44,571 nt of DNA from Oscillospiraceae bacterium (GCA_018434245.1 JAHDPQ010000079.1:1-44571); one strand, 5' to 3'. Shown: positions 23,262-32,795, counted from the first letter of the stretch. Translations and numbers: made by a program. Notes: generated from the letters alone by a model not told the origin.

Positions 23262-23315
23262 CTCCCCGATTTTTAAAGTTAGGTTGGCAGACCTTAACTC
23301 TAATTTATCGGGGAG
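23262..23315 (-). promoter_or_regulatory. Left-end hairpin of the IS200-like element, hiding the tnpA ribosome site
   Basis: CTCCCCGAT (23262-23270) pairs with ATCGGGGAG (23307-23315), and inside it AGTTAGGT (23277-23284) pairs with ACCTTAACT (23291-23299) with one bulge. In the tnpA transcript the GGGGAGG ribosome site lies in one arm, a known way that IS200 keeps transposase translation low. Confidence 0.75.
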
Positions 23316-23375
23316 CCTTTTTCTTGTCCATACCTGAAGGGTCTTTTTCCACCAGCAGAGCTAGTGGTTCTTAAG

Positions 23376-23410
23376 CAAAAGAAAACCGGACATCTACGCG
23401 TAGATGTCCG
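23376..23410 (-). terminator. Terminator of the obg-mrnC-yitT unit
   Basis: A perfect 24-base palindrome, CGGACATCTACG and its complement (23387-23410), is followed on the - strand by GTTTTCTTTT, 18 bases beyond the stop of the YitT-type gene. Confidence 0.85.
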
Positions 23411-23428
23411 CCTATTTTCTATATACCT

Positions 23429-24307
23429 TTAGGTTGACTGGTGCCCTGCCGCCTTAAAGCCGTTGCCGATGATCTCGTTGGCTTCCATGGCCACGATAAA
23501 GGCACCGGGGTCCAGGTCAAACACGATGCTTTTCACCTCAAACACCTGGCTGCGACGCACCGCACACATGAGCACGGGACGGTTTTGCTGGGTGTAAGTC
23601 CCCTTGCCCTCCAGCAGGGTACAGCCCCGTCCCATTCGCTTGTTGATCTCTCTGGCGGCTTCCTCGTGCAGCTCGGTGATGATCATCAGCACCTTGCCCA
23701 TATCCATCCCGTACAGGGCACTGTCCAACAATCGGGAAGAGGCAAAGATACTGATCATGGCATAAAGGGCGTTTTCTATGTTCTGATAAACAGCGGCTGC
23801 CAGCAACAGGATGCAGCCGTTGAGCACCAAAAGAAGCCGACCCACCGATACCCCGGGCAAACGCTTTTGCATCAGTCGAGCCAGAATATCGGTACCTCCG
23901 GTGGTGGAGCCCCGCATAAAAATCAGCGAAATTCCGCATCCACTCAAAACGCCGCCGTAAAGCGCCGCCAAAATTGCCTCTCCCTGATAGATGGGCAGAA
24001 TACTGCCCACCACCTCCAACATCAGGGTAAAAGCAATGACACTGCGTACGGTTCTAAGGGTATACTTCTTGCCCAAAATAAACCAGGAGGCAATCAAAAT
24101 CGGGATGTTAAGGAGAAAAGAAACGGCAGAAATCGGCAGCCCAGTCAGATGGTTAGCCAACACCGAAAGCCCGGTGACTCCGCCGGGGGCAATGCCGTTG
24201 GGGGCGCTGAATATCTGGGTACCTATGGCCATCAGGAAGCTGCCAGTAAGATCGGCCAAAATGTTGATTACAGCGGTTTTAAAGCTGCTTGCCTTAGCCG
24301 TGCTCAC
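23429..24307 (-). CDS. YitT-family (DUF161/DUF2179) membrane protein
   Basis: A 292-residue protein with about five to six membrane segments in its first 200 residues, including G-T-Q-I-F-S-A-P-N-G-I-A-P-G-G-V-T-G and S-L-I-F-M-R-G-S-T-T-G-G-T-D-I-L-A. A soluble C-terminal DUF2179 domain (about 215-285) has the G-R-G-C-T-L-L-E-G-K-G-T-Y-T block. Function is unknown for most members. The start is a GTG at 24307, nine bases after AGGAGG, which lies inside the end of mrnC; the two genes overlap by 14 bases. The upstream extension of the frame to 24517 is a shadow of mrnC. Confidence 0.92.
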   Translation of the reverse strand: MSTAKASSFKTAVINILADLTGSFLMAIGTQIFSAPNGIAPGGVTGLSVLANHLTGLPISAVSFLLNIPILIASWFILGKKYTLRTVRSVIAFTLMLEVVGSILPIYQGEAILAALYGGVLSGCGISLIFMRGSTTGGTDILARLMQKRLPGVSVGRLLLVLNGCILLLAAAVYQNIENALYAMISIFASSRLLDSALYGMDMGKVLMIITELHEEAAREINKRMGRGCTLLEGKGTYTQQNRPVLMCAVRRSQVFEVKSIVFDLDPGAFIVAMEANEIIGNGFKAAGHQST

Positions 24308-24707
24308 CGACCGCCACCTCCTCCATCCGCTCAAACAGGTCGTGGAGTCTGTCAATCCTGCCCAAAAGATACAGGTAGCCAAACAGAGCCTCAATGGCGG
24401 TGGCCTTGTGGTATTCTTCTGGGGTGCAGCTGCGGGGAATCCGGGAAAGGCTGACGTTCCGTCCCCGGCGCAGAATGCTGCGCTCCACCTCGTCGCAAAC
24501 TTCATGTACTGCCTCAAAAGCGGCTGCCTGAGCGCTGGCCTTGACCCGGCGCACCGCCAGCAGGTGAAGCTTGCCTGCCGGCATACCCCCGGTGCTCACC
24601 AATTGCTCCCGCACCATCAACTCAAAGACACCATCTCCGATAAAGGCAAGAGATACCGGGCTCATCCCCCCCGGATCGGCCATATTGCCTTGCTTTAAAT
24701 CCAACAT
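24294..24707 (-). CDS. mrnC: Mini-ribonuclease III
   Basis: A 137-residue RNase III-like endonuclease without a dsRNA-binding domain; in Bacillus it matures the ends of 23S rRNA. Visible signs are L-A-F-I-G-D-G-V-F-E-L-M-V-R-E (with the catalytic-region Asp), H-L-L-A-V-R-R-V-K-A-S-A-Q-A and A-T-A-I-E-A-L-F-G-Y-L-Y-L-L-G. ATG 24707 has GGAGAGG eight bases upstream; the 14 codons before it in frame overlap the obg stop region. Usual Firmicutes context is beside cysS; here it sits between obg and the YitT-type gene. Confidence 0.93.
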   Translation of the reverse strand: MLDLKQGNMADPGGMSPVSLAFIGDGVFELMVREQLVSTGGMPAGKLHLLAVRRVKASAQAAAFEAVHEVCDEVERSILRRGRNVSLSRIPRSCTPEEYHKATAIEALFGYLYLLGRIDRLHDLFERMEEVAVGEHG

Positions 24708-24726
24708 CGGTGTATCCTCTCCAAAG

Positions 24727-26019
<1,293 letters not shown>

Positions 26020-26023
26020 TTAC

Positions 26024-26082
26024 TTAAAACACTTTGTGTTTTCAAGTCGCAGCATTTACCGCGTAGCTGCCCGTAAGGGAAT
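26024..26082. repeat. Copy A of a dispersed intergenic repeat
   Basis: The stretch AAAACAC...GTGTTTTCAAGTCGC, then GCATTTACC and AGCTGCCCGTAAGGG, aligns almost without gaps to 32811-32870 (copy B). The core from TTTTCAAG onward agrees at about four of five positions, and the left part less well. It lies between prmC and obg. It is rich in short inverted pairs (AAAACAC/GTGTTTT, GCAGC/GCTGC, CCC/GGG). The rest of 25990-26120 holds only the obg ribosome site. Confidence 0.65.
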
Positions 26083-26120
26083 TGTACTGTTGCTATCTGT
26101 AAGCAGGGCAGTCTCAGGCG

Positions 26121-26966
26121 TTAGGAAAGGCTTGTCCCCTTAATTGGGCTGTGGCTTTCCACCACCCGGACGATTCCGTTCAAGTCCTTGTGGAAGGTAA
26201 TCCGCTCAAAGTTGTTTTCCCGCAGAATAGCGGCCACTTCCTCCTCCTGCTCCATGCCGATTTCCAGCAGCAGAGCGCCGCCGGGACGCAGCTGTTCTTT
26301 AAAGCGGCGGGCAATGGCCCGGAAGTAGTACAGGCCGTCCTCTCCGCCATCCAGAGCGGCAAGTGGTTCAAAGCCCACCTCTGCCTGAAGATCCCGGAAC
26401 TGGCTTTGGGGGATGTAGGGGGGATTGGATACGATTAAATCCACTGGAACCGGGTGAGTGTATTCCCGCAGATCCGAAAGATGAGGGGTAATCTCCAAAC
26501 CGTTGAGGGCGATGTTCTGAGTCAGGTAGGAATAGGCCTCGGGAGAAAACTCCTGAGCCGTCACCGCAGCGGCGGGGTGCTCATGTTTGACGGCGATGGC
26601 CACACAACCGCTGCCGCTGCACAAATCCAGTACCTGAGGCTCCGGCACAGCCATGGTACGAAGAGCACCCAAAGCCGCATCCACCAATGTTTCGGTGTCC
26701 TGCCGGGGAATAAGCACCCCGGGACCCACCTTAAAAGGTAGAGAATAAAACTCCCACTCTCCCAGCAGGTATTGGAGGGGATAGCCGCCTCCCCGCCGCT
26801 TGAGCAGGGTCTCTAGCTGTTGCCTTTGCTTCGGCTCAGCGGGGCGGGTATCGGCATCCAAAGGCTTTACCCCGGTGACGTGGGTAAAGAGTTCACCTGC
26901 CTCAAAGGAGGTGGGAGCGGCGGAAAGGGTTTCTTCATACAGTTCTTTTAACGTTTCTGCTACCAT
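26121..26966 (-). CDS. prmC: Peptide chain release factor N(5)-glutamine methyltransferase PrmC
   Basis: PrmC methylates the GGQ glutamine of release factors RF1/RF2 with AdoMet. The 281-residue protein has a helical N-terminal domain, Y-L-L-G-E-W-E-F-Y, I-P-R-Q-D-T-E (86-92), the AdoMet loop D-L-C-S-G-S-G-C (114-121) and the substrate-binding N-P-P-Y (181-184). The ATG at 26966 overlaps the DUF1385 stop by seven bases, so translation is coupled. DUF1385-prmC is a common Firmicutes pairing, usually next to rpmE and prfA, which are not seen here. Confidence 0.96.
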   Translation of the reverse strand: MVAETLKELYEETLSAAPTSFEAGELFTHVTGVKPLDADTRPAEPKQRQQLETLLKRRGGGYPLQYLLGEWEFYSLPFKVGPGVLIPRQDTETLVDAALGALRTMAVPEPQVLDLCSGSGCVAIAVKHEHPAAAVTAQEFSPEAYSYLTQNIALNGLEITPHLSDLREYTHPVPVDLIVSNPPYIPQSQFRDLQAEVGFEPLAALDGGEDGLYYFRAIARRFKEQLRPGGALLLEIGMEQEEEVAAILRENNFERITFHKDLNGIVRVVESHSPIKGTSLS

Positions 26967-27889
26967 TTGTCGGCTCCTTCTTCTACTGGGATTACAGGCA
27001 TCATCGAGGCAATGGCCACCTCAATCTGGCTGTCGTCGGGCTCATTGGTGGTCAGCCGCTGCAGCCAAAGCCCGGGGGCGGAAATCGCCCGGGTCAGGGC
27101 GTTGTCGTGGCGACCGGCATATTTGATGATCTCGTAGGAAATTCCCACCACAACGGGAAGCAGGGCGATTTTAAGTACCACCCGCAACAGGACGCTCTCC
27201 CAAGAGACAACGGAAAAGACCAGAATGGAAATCACCAGCACAATCAGCAAAAAGCTGGTACCGCATCGGGGATGGAAGCGAAGTTTGGCCCGGACATTTT
27301 CCACCGTCAGCTCCTCCCCCGCTTCGTAGCATGCAATGGTTTTATGCTCGGCTCCGTGGTATTCAAAGACCCGGCGAATGTCCGGCATTTTGGAAACCAG
27401 AGCCAGATAGGCTACAAAAATACCGATTTTGGTCAGGCCTTCCAACAAAGATTTGCCCATGGGAGTGATCTCTATCAGTTTGCCCAAAAGGCTGATTAAA
27501 AAAGCGGGCAGAGCGGTAAAAAGCAGAATAGCAAGGCCCACACCCATCACCAAAGCGAACACCGACACCACGGTGGAAAGGTTCTTGCCCAGCCGGGCCG
27601 CCAGCCACTGCTCGAACTTGGAGGGCTCCTCTTCCTCCAGCCCGGATTTGGTGGCGGAACGCATCAGGCACTTGTAGCCAAAGAGCAAAGAATCCACCAT
27701 ATTGAATACCCCTCGTATAAACGGAGCCTTTTTATACCATTTCTTCCCGGAAGCTGTCTCCCAAGTCTCCACATCAATTTCGCCGTCCGGCAGGCGTACC
27801 GCCATGGCCGAAAGGGCGGGGCCCCGCATCATAACCCCTTCGATGAGGGCTTGCCCTCCGATGGAGGTTCTAAAGTTTTTCTGATTCAA
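26960..27889 (-). CDS. DUF1385-family membrane protein
   Basis: A conserved Firmicutes protein of unknown function, about 309 residues. The N-terminus has the family signature I-G-G-Q-A-L-I-E-G-V-M-M-R-G-P. Two to four membrane helices lie in the middle and C-terminal part. The signature segment Y-H-G-A-E-H-K-T-I-A-C-Y-E (about 178-190) holds His/Glu residues that led to the label 'predicted metal-dependent enzyme', and H-P-R-C-G-T-S-F-L follows. Two TTG codons can start it; 27889 is preferred because GGAG lies six bases upstream. The other is at 27901. Coupled to prmC. Confidence 0.92.
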   Translation of the reverse strand: MNQKNFRTSIGGQALIEGVMMRGPALSAMAVRLPDGEIDVETWETASGKKWYKKAPFIRGVFNMVDSLLFGYKCLMRSATKSGLEEEEPSKFEQWLAARLGKNLSTVVSVFALVMGVGLAILLFTALPAFLISLLGKLIEITPMGKSLLEGLTKIGIFVAYLALVSKMPDIRRVFEYHGAEHKTIACYEAGEELTVENVRAKLRFHPRCGTSFLLIVLVISILVFSVVSWESVLLRVVLKIALLPVVVGISYEIIKYAGRHDNALTRAISAPGLWLQRLTTNEPDDSQIEVAIASMMPVIPVEEGADKW

Positions 27890-27955
27890 TACCGGCTCCA
27901 ATCCTTGCTTGAGTGCAACTGTATTCTTTTCAGTTTGTTCTGAGCTTGCTGTTGT

Positions 27956-29404
27956 TCAGGGTGTTCCCTCGCCGGCATCGTCAATTTCCGCCAGCTCATC
28001 CTGCTTTTTCATAATGGGCAGGGTGATGGTAACCGCCGTTCCTTCCCCGTAACGGGAATCCACCTCCAAGGTACCGTTGTGGCGGGTGATAATCTCATCC
28101 GCCACCGCCAGCCCGATTCCGGAGCCCCGGCGAGTAGAGTTTGCCTTGAAGAATTTGGTTTTGATTTTATCCAGATCATCCTCCCGGATGCCGATCCCCG
28201 TATCGGTGACGGTGATAACCAGCTTACCCGAAAGGATTTCGGCGCTGACCGTGACGGTTCCGCCATGGTCGGAGTATTTGATGGCGTTGTCGATGACGTT
28301 AACAAACACCTGACGGATTTTGTTTTTGTCCCCCCGAATGGGGGCATAGATGTCCCCTTCCTCGTAGACCAGAGTGATACCGTCTCTCTTGGCCCGCTCG
28401 GTGTACATGATCACCGCTTCGGAAAGCTCGGCCACCGGGTCCATCCGGCTTAAAATCAGCTTGAGACGGCCGCTCTGCATCCGGGAAAAGTCCAGCAGCT
28501 CTTCCACCATGGAGCTTAAGCGGTCGGTCTCGCTGATGATCACCTTCATCCCCTTTTGCAGGGTCTCTTTATCCTCCCCTTCGTCGGAGAGGATGGTCTC
28601 CCCCCAGCCCTGAATAGCGGTCAGAGGGGTGCGCAGCTCGTGGGACACCGAGGAGATGAAGTCGTTTTTCATGGTTTCGGCAACACCAAGTTCCTCCGCC
28701 ATGTAGTTGATGATGTCGCAGAGCTCGCCGATTTCATCGTCGTTTTTCTTAGCAAGGCGGGCCCGAAAGTCGCCCTGAGCAATTCGCCGGGCGGTCTCCC
28801 CCACCTCCCCCACAGGGTTGACAATGGAGTTGATAAAGTAAGAGCTGGAAAACAACACCAGCAGCAAAATCACGCAGCCCAGCAGTACAAGGCCGCTGAT
28901 CACCCAGGCGATCTGTCGATCCACATGGGTGAGGGAAACCAGAAAGCGCACCGCCGAAACGCCGCTGCCCGGCAAAGACAGGGCCATGGTCACCGCCATC
29001 ACCCGCTCCTGACCCATCCGGCCCACAAAGTATCCCGACCGGTCCTGAGAGACAAGGGCCGCCCGGTAGTCATCTAGGGTGGCTTTGTCGTCGGGCTCAA
29101 AGCCGCTGGAGGTATAGAGGATTTCTCCTTCTCCGGCCAGCACCATCATTTCCATTTTATCCTTGGCGGGAAAGGAGGTGACATAATCCCGTACCTGAGT
29201 CTGAAAATCCTGAGTTTTATCTTCTGCGTACCGGGCAAAGACAACGCCTGCGGAATCCGCCCGGGAAAGAAGGGCTTGGCGCACCGAGTTGTAATAATAA
29301 TTGGAAATGCCCAAACCCGCCGCAACCTCAATCACCAGAATGATGACGACAATAACGCCAAAGCTGTTAAACAGCCAGCGCCGGGTGATTCGTTTGATCG
29401 CCAT
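27956..29404 (-). CDS. HAMP-type sensor histidine kinase
   Basis: A 482-residue membrane sensor kinase. Transmembrane helix 1 spans about residues 12-34, followed by an extracellular sensing domain (about 35-165), TM2 (about 167-190), HAMP (about 191-245), HisKA with His255 (S-S-V-S-H-E-L-R-T-P-L), and an HATPase_c domain with N-V-I-D-N-A-I-K-Y, D-T-G-I-G-I and G-S-G-I-G-L-A-V-A. The architecture is of the PhoR/WalK/ResE kind without a PAS domain. It is downstream of the cognate-looking response regulator, separated by 246 bases that contain GC-rich hairpins. The signal is unknown. Confidence 0.94.
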   Translation of the reverse strand: MAIKRITRRWLFNSFGVIVVIILVIEVAAGLGISNYYYNSVRQALLSRADSAGVVFARYAEDKTQDFQTQVRDYVTSFPAKDKMEMMVLAGEGEILYTSSGFEPDDKATLDDYRAALVSQDRSGYFVGRMGQERVMAVTMALSLPGSGVSAVRFLVSLTHVDRQIAWVISGLVLLGCVILLLVLFSSSYFINSIVNPVGEVGETARRIAQGDFRARLAKKNDDEIGELCDIINYMAEELGVAETMKNDFISSVSHELRTPLTAIQGWGETILSDEGEDKETLQKGMKVIISETDRLSSMVEELLDFSRMQSGRLKLILSRMDPVAELSEAVIMYTERAKRDGITLVYEEGDIYAPIRGDKNKIRQVFVNVIDNAIKYSDHGGTVTVSAEILSGKLVITVTDTGIGIREDDLDKIKTKFFKANSTRRGSGIGLAVADEIITRHNGTLEVDSRYGEGTAVTITLPIMKKQDELAEIDDAGEGTP

Positions 29405-29442
29405 GCCGCCATCTCCCCTCCTTTGTCTTTAAAACAGCATCC

Positions 29443-29468
29443 GCGCCGGGCAGGCTAAAACCCGGCGC
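29443..29468 (-). other. GC-rich hairpin between the response regulator and the kinase
   Basis: GCGCCGGG (29443-29450) and CCCGGCGC (29461-29468) form a perfect 8-pair stem, and a second stem GGGCGG/CCGCCC lies at 29480-29495. On the - strand the first is followed after nine bases by TGTTTTAAAG, so it might attenuate read-through into the kinase gene. The remainder of 29405-29650 has no gene I can support. Confidence 0.45.
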
Positions 29469-29650
29469 AGTCCGAGCATGGGCGGCTCCCCGCCCGGTCC
29501 GGCTAGAGCAATTTAAAAAGCTGCCGGAAAATTCACTGAAAGCAAGAGGCTGCAAGGCACAGGAATATTTTCTGTATTCCAAACACTTTCAACGCAGCAG
29601 ACGCTTCTGTCCGTAGAATTTAACAAGCGTTTGGAGTGTTCAGAACGCCC

Positions 29651-30355
29651 CTAATCCACCCATTTGTATCCGTAGCCCCAGATGGTGAGAATGTGTTTGG
29701 GCTTGGAAGGATCGTCTTCTATTTTCATCCGCAGGCGACGGATGTTGACATCCACGATTTTTACATCGCCGTAGTAGTCCTCTCCCCACACGTGGGATAA
29801 AATCTCGCTGCGTTCCATGGCCACGTTGGGGTGGGACATAAAGAACTCCATGATCTGGAACTCCATCTGAGTCAGCTCCACCGGCTTGCCTTTTTTGGTG
29901 AGGGAGCGGCTCTTGATGTTGAGGATAAAATCCCCCGAGGTGATCTGGCTGGCTGGTTCGCTGGCGGAGCGGGCCATGGAAACCCGGCGATACACCGCAT
30001 CCACCCGGGCCAGCAGCTCGGTGGGAGAAAAGGGCTTGGTCACGTAATCGTCGGCGCCCAGCATCAGGCCGGAAACCTTATCCATCTCCTGCGTCTTGGC
30101 GGAAAGCATGATGATTCCCACCGAGTTGGAGGCCGCCCGTATCTGTTTGCAGACCTCAAAGCCGTCGATGCCCGGCATCATCACGTCCAGCAGCACAATA
30201 TCAAAATCCCCGTCGCTTTTCTGGAAGACCTCCAGAGCTTTTTCCCCGTTATCCACGTCGGTGACCACATATCCGGCCCGGCGCAGGTTGATCACCACAA
30301 AATCCCGGATGACATCTTCATCTTCTGCGATCAGAATCTTCCTAATATCCCCCAT
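29651..30355 (-). CDS. OmpR/PhoB-family response regulator
   Basis: A 234-residue two-domain regulator. The receiver (1-122) has the E-D-E-D acidic pocket, phosphoacceptor Asp57 (V-L-L-D-V-M-M-P-G-I-D-G), and Lys in Y-V-T-K-P-F-S. The C-terminal winged helix (about 138-234) has E-L-T-Q-M-E-F-Q-I-M-E-F-F, R-S-E-I-L-S-H-V-W-G-E-D-Y and V-D-V-N-I-R-R-L-R-M-K-I-E, ending I-W-G-Y-G-Y-K-W-V-D. It precedes the HAMP kinase on the same strand and follows the lipoprotein gene, so the three may be one signalling unit. Confidence 0.95.
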   Translation of the reverse strand: MGDIRKILIAEDEDVIRDFVVINLRRAGYVVTDVDNGEKALEVFQKSDGDFDIVLLDVMMPGIDGFEVCKQIRAASNSVGIIMLSAKTQEMDKVSGLMLGADDYVTKPFSPTELLARVDAVYRRVSMARSASEPASQITSGDFILNIKSRSLTKKGKPVELTQMEFQIMEFFMSHPNVAMERSEILSHVWGEDYYGDVKIVDVNIRRLRMKIEDDPSKPKHILTIWGYGYKWVD

Positions 30356-30479
30356 CTTTCAGTCCTCCTCGTCAGAGTGTGTTGTATAACCTGCTTTGGA
30401 ACAAAAAACGCCGATGGCTTCATACATTGCAAGGTAAAAACAGGTAGGCTTCCATGCGGTCGGCAAAAGGGGTTCCCTT

Positions 30480-31805
30480 TTACAGTAGCATAAACAGCTG
30501 GGTTTCCAGCTCCCGCTGGGTAATGGCCAGAGGCTCTCCTTCCGTGGCGGGAATGTAGGCCTTGTACTGGAACAGCCCCCGCTCCGCCAGAGGAATATAA
30601 TTGCTGGTAAACTGGTCCTGATAGTCCCGGGTGGAGTAAACCCCAATGCGCAGCAGCTCGGTGGTAGCAAAATCCGTCACCGGGTCCACCTTGTAAAAGC
30701 GCCACTCGTTGCTTTCGGGGCGGCGCTGGATGGTGACGTTGCCCACCCACCGCTCCGGAAAAAACACCAGATACCCCGCCTCCTCGTTGACTGCAGCGGA
30801 GTAGACCCGCTGGAAGGAGTACCCCGGCTGGTCGGCGGAGGCGCTGAGGCGGATATAATCCGTCAGAGGGGGGGGCTCCAGCTCATCCCCCGTCACATAG
30901 CCCGGCAACTCGGACAGGGTGGGAATTTCCACGCTGCCGTCCTCCTGCAAGTCTACACTCAGAACCTCTTCCTCCCGGAAGGTTTCGCTGTACAGTTCAA
31001 AGTTCAGCTCCCCCACCAGAGATTGGAGCCCATTCCGGCCGACGGATACCACCTCGGTGCCGGTATAGGTATCGGCGCGGCGCTGGTCGATGTAAACGGC
31101 GTAGCCATCCTCCAACCGGCCCCGGCACATCTGAAGCACCGAGGTGGTGTCGGGGGAAAGGGGCAGCTCTCCAATGGTGGAAAGGCGGCCGTCTACCGTC
31201 CGGCCCAGCAGGGTGAGCTGGTAGTAGTCGGAGCTGTCCTTGCGGATTAGCAGAACCTCGTTGAGTCCGTCTCCCAAATAGTCGTCTACATCCAGACTCT
31301 CATAGCTCATCTGAGCCTCCCGGGCCCAGTCTCCCCCCTGATAGGTGTAGACTCCCAGAGTGGAGGAGCCTTTGCGGGTATTTTGCCAGCCGATCAGCAG
31401 ACAGTAGGTTTGCCGGTCCAGCACATGGGCAAACTGGATAAAATCTACCTGATCTCCGTCGCCGGTGATGTCTCGCACCTGCTGGAAGAAGCCGTCCTTG
31501 GTTTCCCGCAGCACCTTGGCCCGAACCATATCATCACCCGAGCGGTAGGTGTAAAAAACCATGGCTTCCTGCAGGCCGTCGTTATCCATATCAAAAAAGA
31601 CAAAGGGAGAGCGGTAGTCGCCCCGCTGGGGATACCGGTACAAGATGCTGCTGGGGCTGACGGTGGCCTGCAAGGCTTCTTCCACCATGGTCTGCCGCTT
31701 GTTCAGCCGGGGAGGAACCAGCAAATCCTCGGCATTCATGGAAATGGAGGCGCAGCCCCCCAACAGCATAAGACACAGCGTCATCGCCAGAATTTTTTGC
31801 GCCAT
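30480..31805 (-). CDS. Lipoprotein with repeated Asp/Gly (FG-GAP/VCBS-like) motifs
   Basis: A 441-residue exported lipoprotein: MAQKILAMTLCLMLLGGC has a signal peptide with lipobox L-G-G-C (Cys18). Three D-x-D/G-x-D/N-G segments, D-M-D-N-D-G (72-77), D-I-T-G-D-G (112-117) and D-Y-L-G-D-G (175-180), occur in beta-rich units and resemble calcium-binding FG-GAP/VCBS repeats. I cannot name a family or function. ATG 31805 follows AGGAGG; the open frame upstream to 31946 is non-coding leader. It precedes the response regulator by about 125 bases and might be linked to that system, which is inference from position. Confidence 0.85.
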   Translation of the reverse strand: MAQKILAMTLCLMLLGGCASISMNAEDLLVPPRLNKRQTMVEEALQATVSPSSILYRYPQRGDYRSPFVFFDMDNDGLQEAMVFYTYRSGDDMVRAKVLRETKDGFFQQVRDITGDGDQVDFIQFAHVLDRQTYCLLIGWQNTRKGSSTLGVYTYQGGDWAREAQMSYESLDVDDYLGDGLNEVLLIRKDSSDYYQLTLLGRTVDGRLSTIGELPLSPDTTSVLQMCRGRLEDGYAVYIDQRRADTYTGTEVVSVGRNGLQSLVGELNFELYSETFREEEVLSVDLQEDGSVEIPTLSELPGYVTGDELEPPPLTDYIRLSASADQPGYSFQRVYSAAVNEEAGYLVFFPERWVGNVTIQRRPESNEWRFYKVDPVTDFATTELLRIGVYSTRDYQDQFTSNYIPLAERGLFQYKAYIPATEGEPLAITQRELETQLFMLL

Positions 31806-31967
31806 GTCCACCCTCCTAAACTGTAAACTGCTACCTTTCCAACAACGGCTCTTTGGCCCATCGTTGGTGGAACATTTTCCTTTGAATACAGGTTCTGCCC
31901 CTTCCCTGCCTGCCGGGGTATTCTGCGAAAGCAGGCGGATGGTCACAATGGGGCAGCCTATCCTGTT

Positions 31968-31996
31968 ATTTTACTTTATCCTGTGGGAAAAGTCAA
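31968..31996 (-). promoter_or_regulatory. Sigma-A promoter of the lipoprotein gene with a structured leader
   Basis: On the - strand TTGACT (31996-31991) and TAAAAT (31973-31968) are 17 bases apart. The leader to the ATG at 31805 is about 155 bases and can fold into stems, for example CCAACGATGG with CCGTTGTTGG (near 31836-31864) and a GCCTGC/GCAGGC pair. No T tract follows the last stem. Confidence 0.75.
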
Positions 31997-32030
31997 TAAA
32001 ACCGCTATATCAAGCGCCCTTGAGGCCTCT

Positions 32031-32762
32031 TTATTCCCGCTGTTCCCCGATGAGGTCCCGGATCACTTCCCCTGCGGCAACCAGCCCTGCCACTGGGGGC
32101 ACAAAGGAGACGCTGCCCGGAACGCTGCGCTTGCCCTGACTTGGTACTTCGGAAAGGCAGACGTCCGGGTGGACCGGCCGGGGCTCCTCATCGGACCACA
32201 CCACTTTCAGGGAGGACACTTCCCGCTTTCGCAGCTCCCGGCGCATCACCCGGCAGAGGGGGCAGACCTGCGTCTGATAGAGGTCGCTGACCCGAAAGCG
32301 GGTGGGGTCCAGCTTGTTGCCTGCCCCCATGCAGCTGATCAGGGGAATTTCTCGCCGGTAGCACTCCTCTGCCAAGGCCAGCTTGGCCGAAACCGTATCA
32401 ATGGCGTCTATGACATAATCGGGAGCAGGGTCTAGCAGTTGGGCAACGTTTTCCGGCAAAACAAACAGCTCCCGCATTTCCACAGCAACTTGGGGAGCCA
32501 CCAGAGCAATCCGCCCAGCCATGGCCTGAGTTTTCAGCTCTCCCACCGTTTGGGTGGTTGCCAAAAGCTGCCGGTTAAGGTTGGAAAGAGCCACCCGGTC
32601 GCTATCCACCAGCAAGAGAGTTCCCACACCACAGCGGGCCAGAGCCTCGGCGGCATGGGACCCCACGCCTCCCAATCCAATGACCGCCACCCGGGCCTGA
32701 GCCAGCCGTGCCAGAGCAGCCTTTCCCAGCAATAGCTCCGCCCGGGACAATGAGTGCTCCAT
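32031..32762 (-). CDS. tcdA: tRNA threonylcarbamoyladenosine dehydratase
   Basis: TcdA (CsdL) uses ATP to cyclise N6-threonylcarbamoyladenosine at tRNA position 37. The 243-residue protein is an E1-like/ThiF fold: I-G-L-G-G-V-G-S-H-A-A-E-A (28-40), D-S-D-R-V-A-L-S-N-L-N-R-Q (53-65), A-I-D-T-V-S-A-K (about 121) and the late P-G-S-V-S-F-V-P-P-V-A-G segment typical of TcdA. ATG 32762 follows AGGTG. The frame continues upstream through a repeat region to 32924 but is not coding there. Promoter at 32796-32823. Confidence 0.94.
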   Translation of the reverse strand: MEHSLSRAELLLGKAALARLAQARVAVIGLGGVGSHAAEALARCGVGTLLLVDSDRVALSNLNRQLLATTQTVGELKTQAMAGRIALVAPQVAVEMRELFVLPENVAQLLDPAPDYVIDAIDTVSAKLALAEECYRREIPLISCMGAGNKLDPTRFRVSDLYQTQVCPLCRVMRRELRKREVSSLKVVWSDEEPRPVHPDVCLSEVPSQGKRSVPGSVSFVPPVAGLVAAGEVIRDLIGEQRE

Positions 32763-32795
32763 CCAATCACCTGCCTGTAGTCCTGTAGTATTGAT

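Larger units (their letters stand above)
22657..23315 (-). mobile_element. IS200-like insertion element (probably inactive)
   Basis: The segment contains a single Y1-transposase gene (tnpA) between two hairpin ends, with no tnpB, as in IS200-type elements. The bounds given are the outermost hairpins; true cleavage sites may lie a few dozen bases outside. A 10-base inverted pair (AGGTCTGCCA at 22732-22741, TGGCAGACCT at 23285-23294) also links the ends. The nonsense codon in tnpA suggests the copy cannot move by itself. Confidence 0.75.

Noticed and set aside
29367-29582. 71-codon open frame in the gap between response regulator and kinase
   Set aside because: No ribosome site, composition unlike neighbours, and it overlaps GC hairpins and the kinase start.
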